A DNA stretch of 6,697 bases from an uncultured Oscillibacter sp. (GTDB lineage Bacteria; Bacillota; Clostridia; Oscillospirales; Oscillospiraceae): positions 1-6,697 of the forward strand of contig URTS01000099.1 in assembly GCA_900550685.1 (NCBI GenBank). The letters run 5' to 3'. This document shows, piece by piece, positions 5,759-6,697 of this stretch. The notes beneath the pieces were generated by a model. The model ran no database searches. It saw only the letters and a list, made by a program, of their open reading frames with translations, and had not been told where the DNA came from. A program made the translations under genes and the position numbers. The number at the start of each line of letters is the position of its first letter. The stretch's first letter is position 1.

Positions 5759-5780
5759 TTTATAAGTTATATCTTATAAA
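5759..5780. repeat. 8-bp inverted repeat upstream of the ATPase promoter
   Basis: TTTATAAG and CTTATAAA flank the 6-nt spacer TTATAT. It sits 14 bp upstream of the -35 box in an AT-rich gap (5707-5852) with several TTATAA copies. It could be an operator or just low-complexity sequence. Confidence 0.4.
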
Positions 5781-5794
5781 AAGCTATAATTCGA

Positions 5795-5823
5795 TTGAAT
5801 TTTCATTTGTATTGTGCTAAAAT
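5795..5823 (+). promoter_or_regulatory. Sigma-A-type promoter of the ATPase gene
   Basis: TTGAAT (5795-5800) and TAAAAT (5818-5823) are exactly 17 nt apart, matching the consensus at 4 of 6 and 5 of 6 positions. Transcription would begin near 5830. The leader holds the ribosome binding site AAGGGAGG (5837-5844), 8 nt before the ATG at 5853. The ATPase is therefore expressed separately from the relaxase. Confidence 0.7.
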
Positions 5824-5852
5824 TAAGACAATACAGAAGGGAGGTATACCCA

Positions 5853-6697
5853 ATGATCAAACGAGAACTCTACATGAGCCGTATCCGGCCATTTATTGGC
5901 GGTGAATTGATTAAGGTGATGACTGGTATCCGACGCAGCGGAAAGTCTGTTATGCTGGATTTAATAAAAGAGGAATTGGTAGAGTCTGGAATTGATTCAG
6001 CGCAGTTTATTTCGATCAATTTTGAAGATATGCGCTATGCGTATCTGTGCAACGCTCAGGTGCTGCATGAGGAAATATTGCACCGTGCCGAAACAATTCA
6101 AGACAAAGTCTATTTGTTCTTTGATGAAATCCAAGAGGTTAAGGACTGGGAAAAGTGCATTAACTCTCTGCGTGTTGTGCTGGATTGTGACATTTATATC
6201 ACAGGTTCCAATGCCAAACTGCTATCCGGTGAACTGGCAACTTACTTGGGTGGACGGTATGTGGAGTTCGTAATCTACCCATTTTCCTTTGCTGAATTTC
6301 TGGAACTGTATCAACCAATCGCACCGCAGGCATCAATCCAACAGTGCTTTCAAAAGTACCTGCTTTCTGGAGGAATGCCATATCTCGCAAATCTCCGCTA
6401 TGCAGAGGAACCGTCCCGTCAATATTTAACAGATGTGTTCAATTCCGCGCAGCTCAAGGATATTGTCCAGCGCAATAAGGTACGGGATGTTGATTTGTTG
6501 GGGCGGATTTTGGCCTATGTGATGGCGAATGTGGGGACAACCTTTTCTGCTACATCGCTGTCCAAATTTTTCAAAAATGAGCAGCGTACCGTTGCCCCGG
6601 AAACGATCCTGAACTATATCAAATACTGCTGTGATGCGTTTCTATTCTATCAGGTAAAGCGACAGGACTTACAGGGCAAGCAGATCCTTGCTTCTAA
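5853..6697 (+). CDS. AAA family ATP-binding protein with DUF4143 (partial, runs off the window)
   Basis: The first 281 residues are present without a stop codon, and the last two bases (aa) are an incomplete codon. The protein has Walker A GIRRSGKS at 25-32, Walker B VYLFFDEIQ at 86-94, a sensor-like DIYITGSN at 113-120, and the following GGRYVEFVIYPFSFAEFLEL (134-152) typical of the AAA_14/DUF4143 family. After this comes SGGMPYL (172-178), then a helical wing region (KDIVQRNKV, about 202-210). Family members are about 400 residues, so roughly 100 or more residues lie outside. They are frequent in mobile and accessory DNA. Their biochemical role is not established and I do not assign one. 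It has its own promoter and a good ribosome binding site. Its codon use is clearly AT-richer than that of spoIVA or mltG. Confidence 0.92.
   Translation, partial: MIKRELYMSRIRPFIGGELIKVMTGIRRSGKSVMLDLIKEELVESGIDSAQFISINFEDMRYAYLCNAQVLHEEILHRAETIQDKVYLFFDEIQEVKDWEKCINSLRVVLDCDIYITGSNAKLLSGELATYLGGRYVEFVIYPFSFAEFLELYQPIAPQASIQQCFQKYLLSGGMPYLANLRYAEEPSRQYLTDVFNSAQLKDIVQRNKVRDVDLLGRILAYVMANVGTTFSATSLSKFFKNEQRTVAPETILNYIKYCCDAFLFYQVKRQDLQGKQILAS

Larger units (their letters stand above)
4230..6697. mobile_element. Mobile-element tract interrupting spoIVA (right end not in window)
   Basis: From the point where spoIVA loses homology (about 4227-4232), the sequence changes in G+C and gene content. 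It carries a relaxase, a relaxosome-like ribbon-helix-helix protein, a primase-type C-terminal fragment and an AAA/DUF4143 ATPase. The left boundary is inferred from the end of SpoIVA similarity, so it could be off by several bases. A short dyad, GTAT-tcac-ATAC (4219-4230), lies exactly on the boundary. No recombinase or transposase is visible. The right boundary lies beyond the window, and the ATPase might belong to a different island. Confidence 0.65.

Noticed and set aside
5992..6273. 93-codon plus-strand ORF inside the ATPase
   Set aside because: Out-of-frame shadow of the AAA/DUF4143 gene, whose Walker motifs are in the other frame.
6690..6697. Apparent TAA stop at the window end
   Set aside because: Out of frame: the ATPase frame reads GCT TCT then an incomplete AA-, so the gene continues past the window.
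1..6697. CRISPR array, tRNA or rRNA gene
   Set aside because: No regularly spaced direct repeats, and no cloverleaf or rRNA-like segment, seen on either strand.

Overview
The window looks like a chromosomal segment of a spore-forming member of the Clostridia, probably a GC-rich gut lineage near Oscillospiraceae; the genus is a guess. The evidence is a spoIVA gene, a YlbF-like gene followed by mltG and a U32 (TrhP-type) gene in an order that resembles the Bacillus yrrL-yrrO neighbourhood, strong AAGGAGG-type ribosome binding sites and several likely TTG starts. A second tract of different composition follows. Hand counts on single 60-base lines give about 62% G+C just before position 4200 and about 33-43% at several places after position 5040.

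Left part (1-2930), minus strand: a compact three-gene operon reads right to left. It starts from a sigma-A-like promoter at about 2903-2931. The order is a YlbF-family protein (2511-2858), the endolytic transglycosylase MltG (1292-2494) and a U32 tRNA/rRNA hydroxylation-type protein (46-1290). The genes lie 16 nt and 1 nt apart. Two perfect hairpins sit at the end of the last gene.

Middle (2956-4229), plus strand: divergently transcribed spoIVA, the ATPase that forms the basement layer of the spore coat, preceded by a plausible sigma-E promoter. It aligns with SpoIVA up to the ...GVRLKASAPSIHI block. There it loses the family sequence abruptly and runs into 59 unrelated codons. About 90 C-terminal residues are missing.

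Right part (4230-6697): a lower-GC tract that looks like a mobile element inserted into, or recombined with, spoIVA. It holds a 39-codon ORF with a good ribosome binding site, a strong bidirectional terminator, a minus-strand fragment resembling the C-terminal domain of mobile-element primases/helicases, a ribbon-helix-helix relaxosome-like fragment, a compact relaxase, and an ATPase of the AAA/DUF4143 type with its own promoter that runs off the window.

The most interesting point is the interruption of an essential sporulation gene by mobile DNA. It could be a dead spoIVA in a strain that has lost sporulation, a sporulation-excised intervening element like the sigK skin element, or an assembly chimera. 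The window shows only one boundary, so these cannot be separated here.
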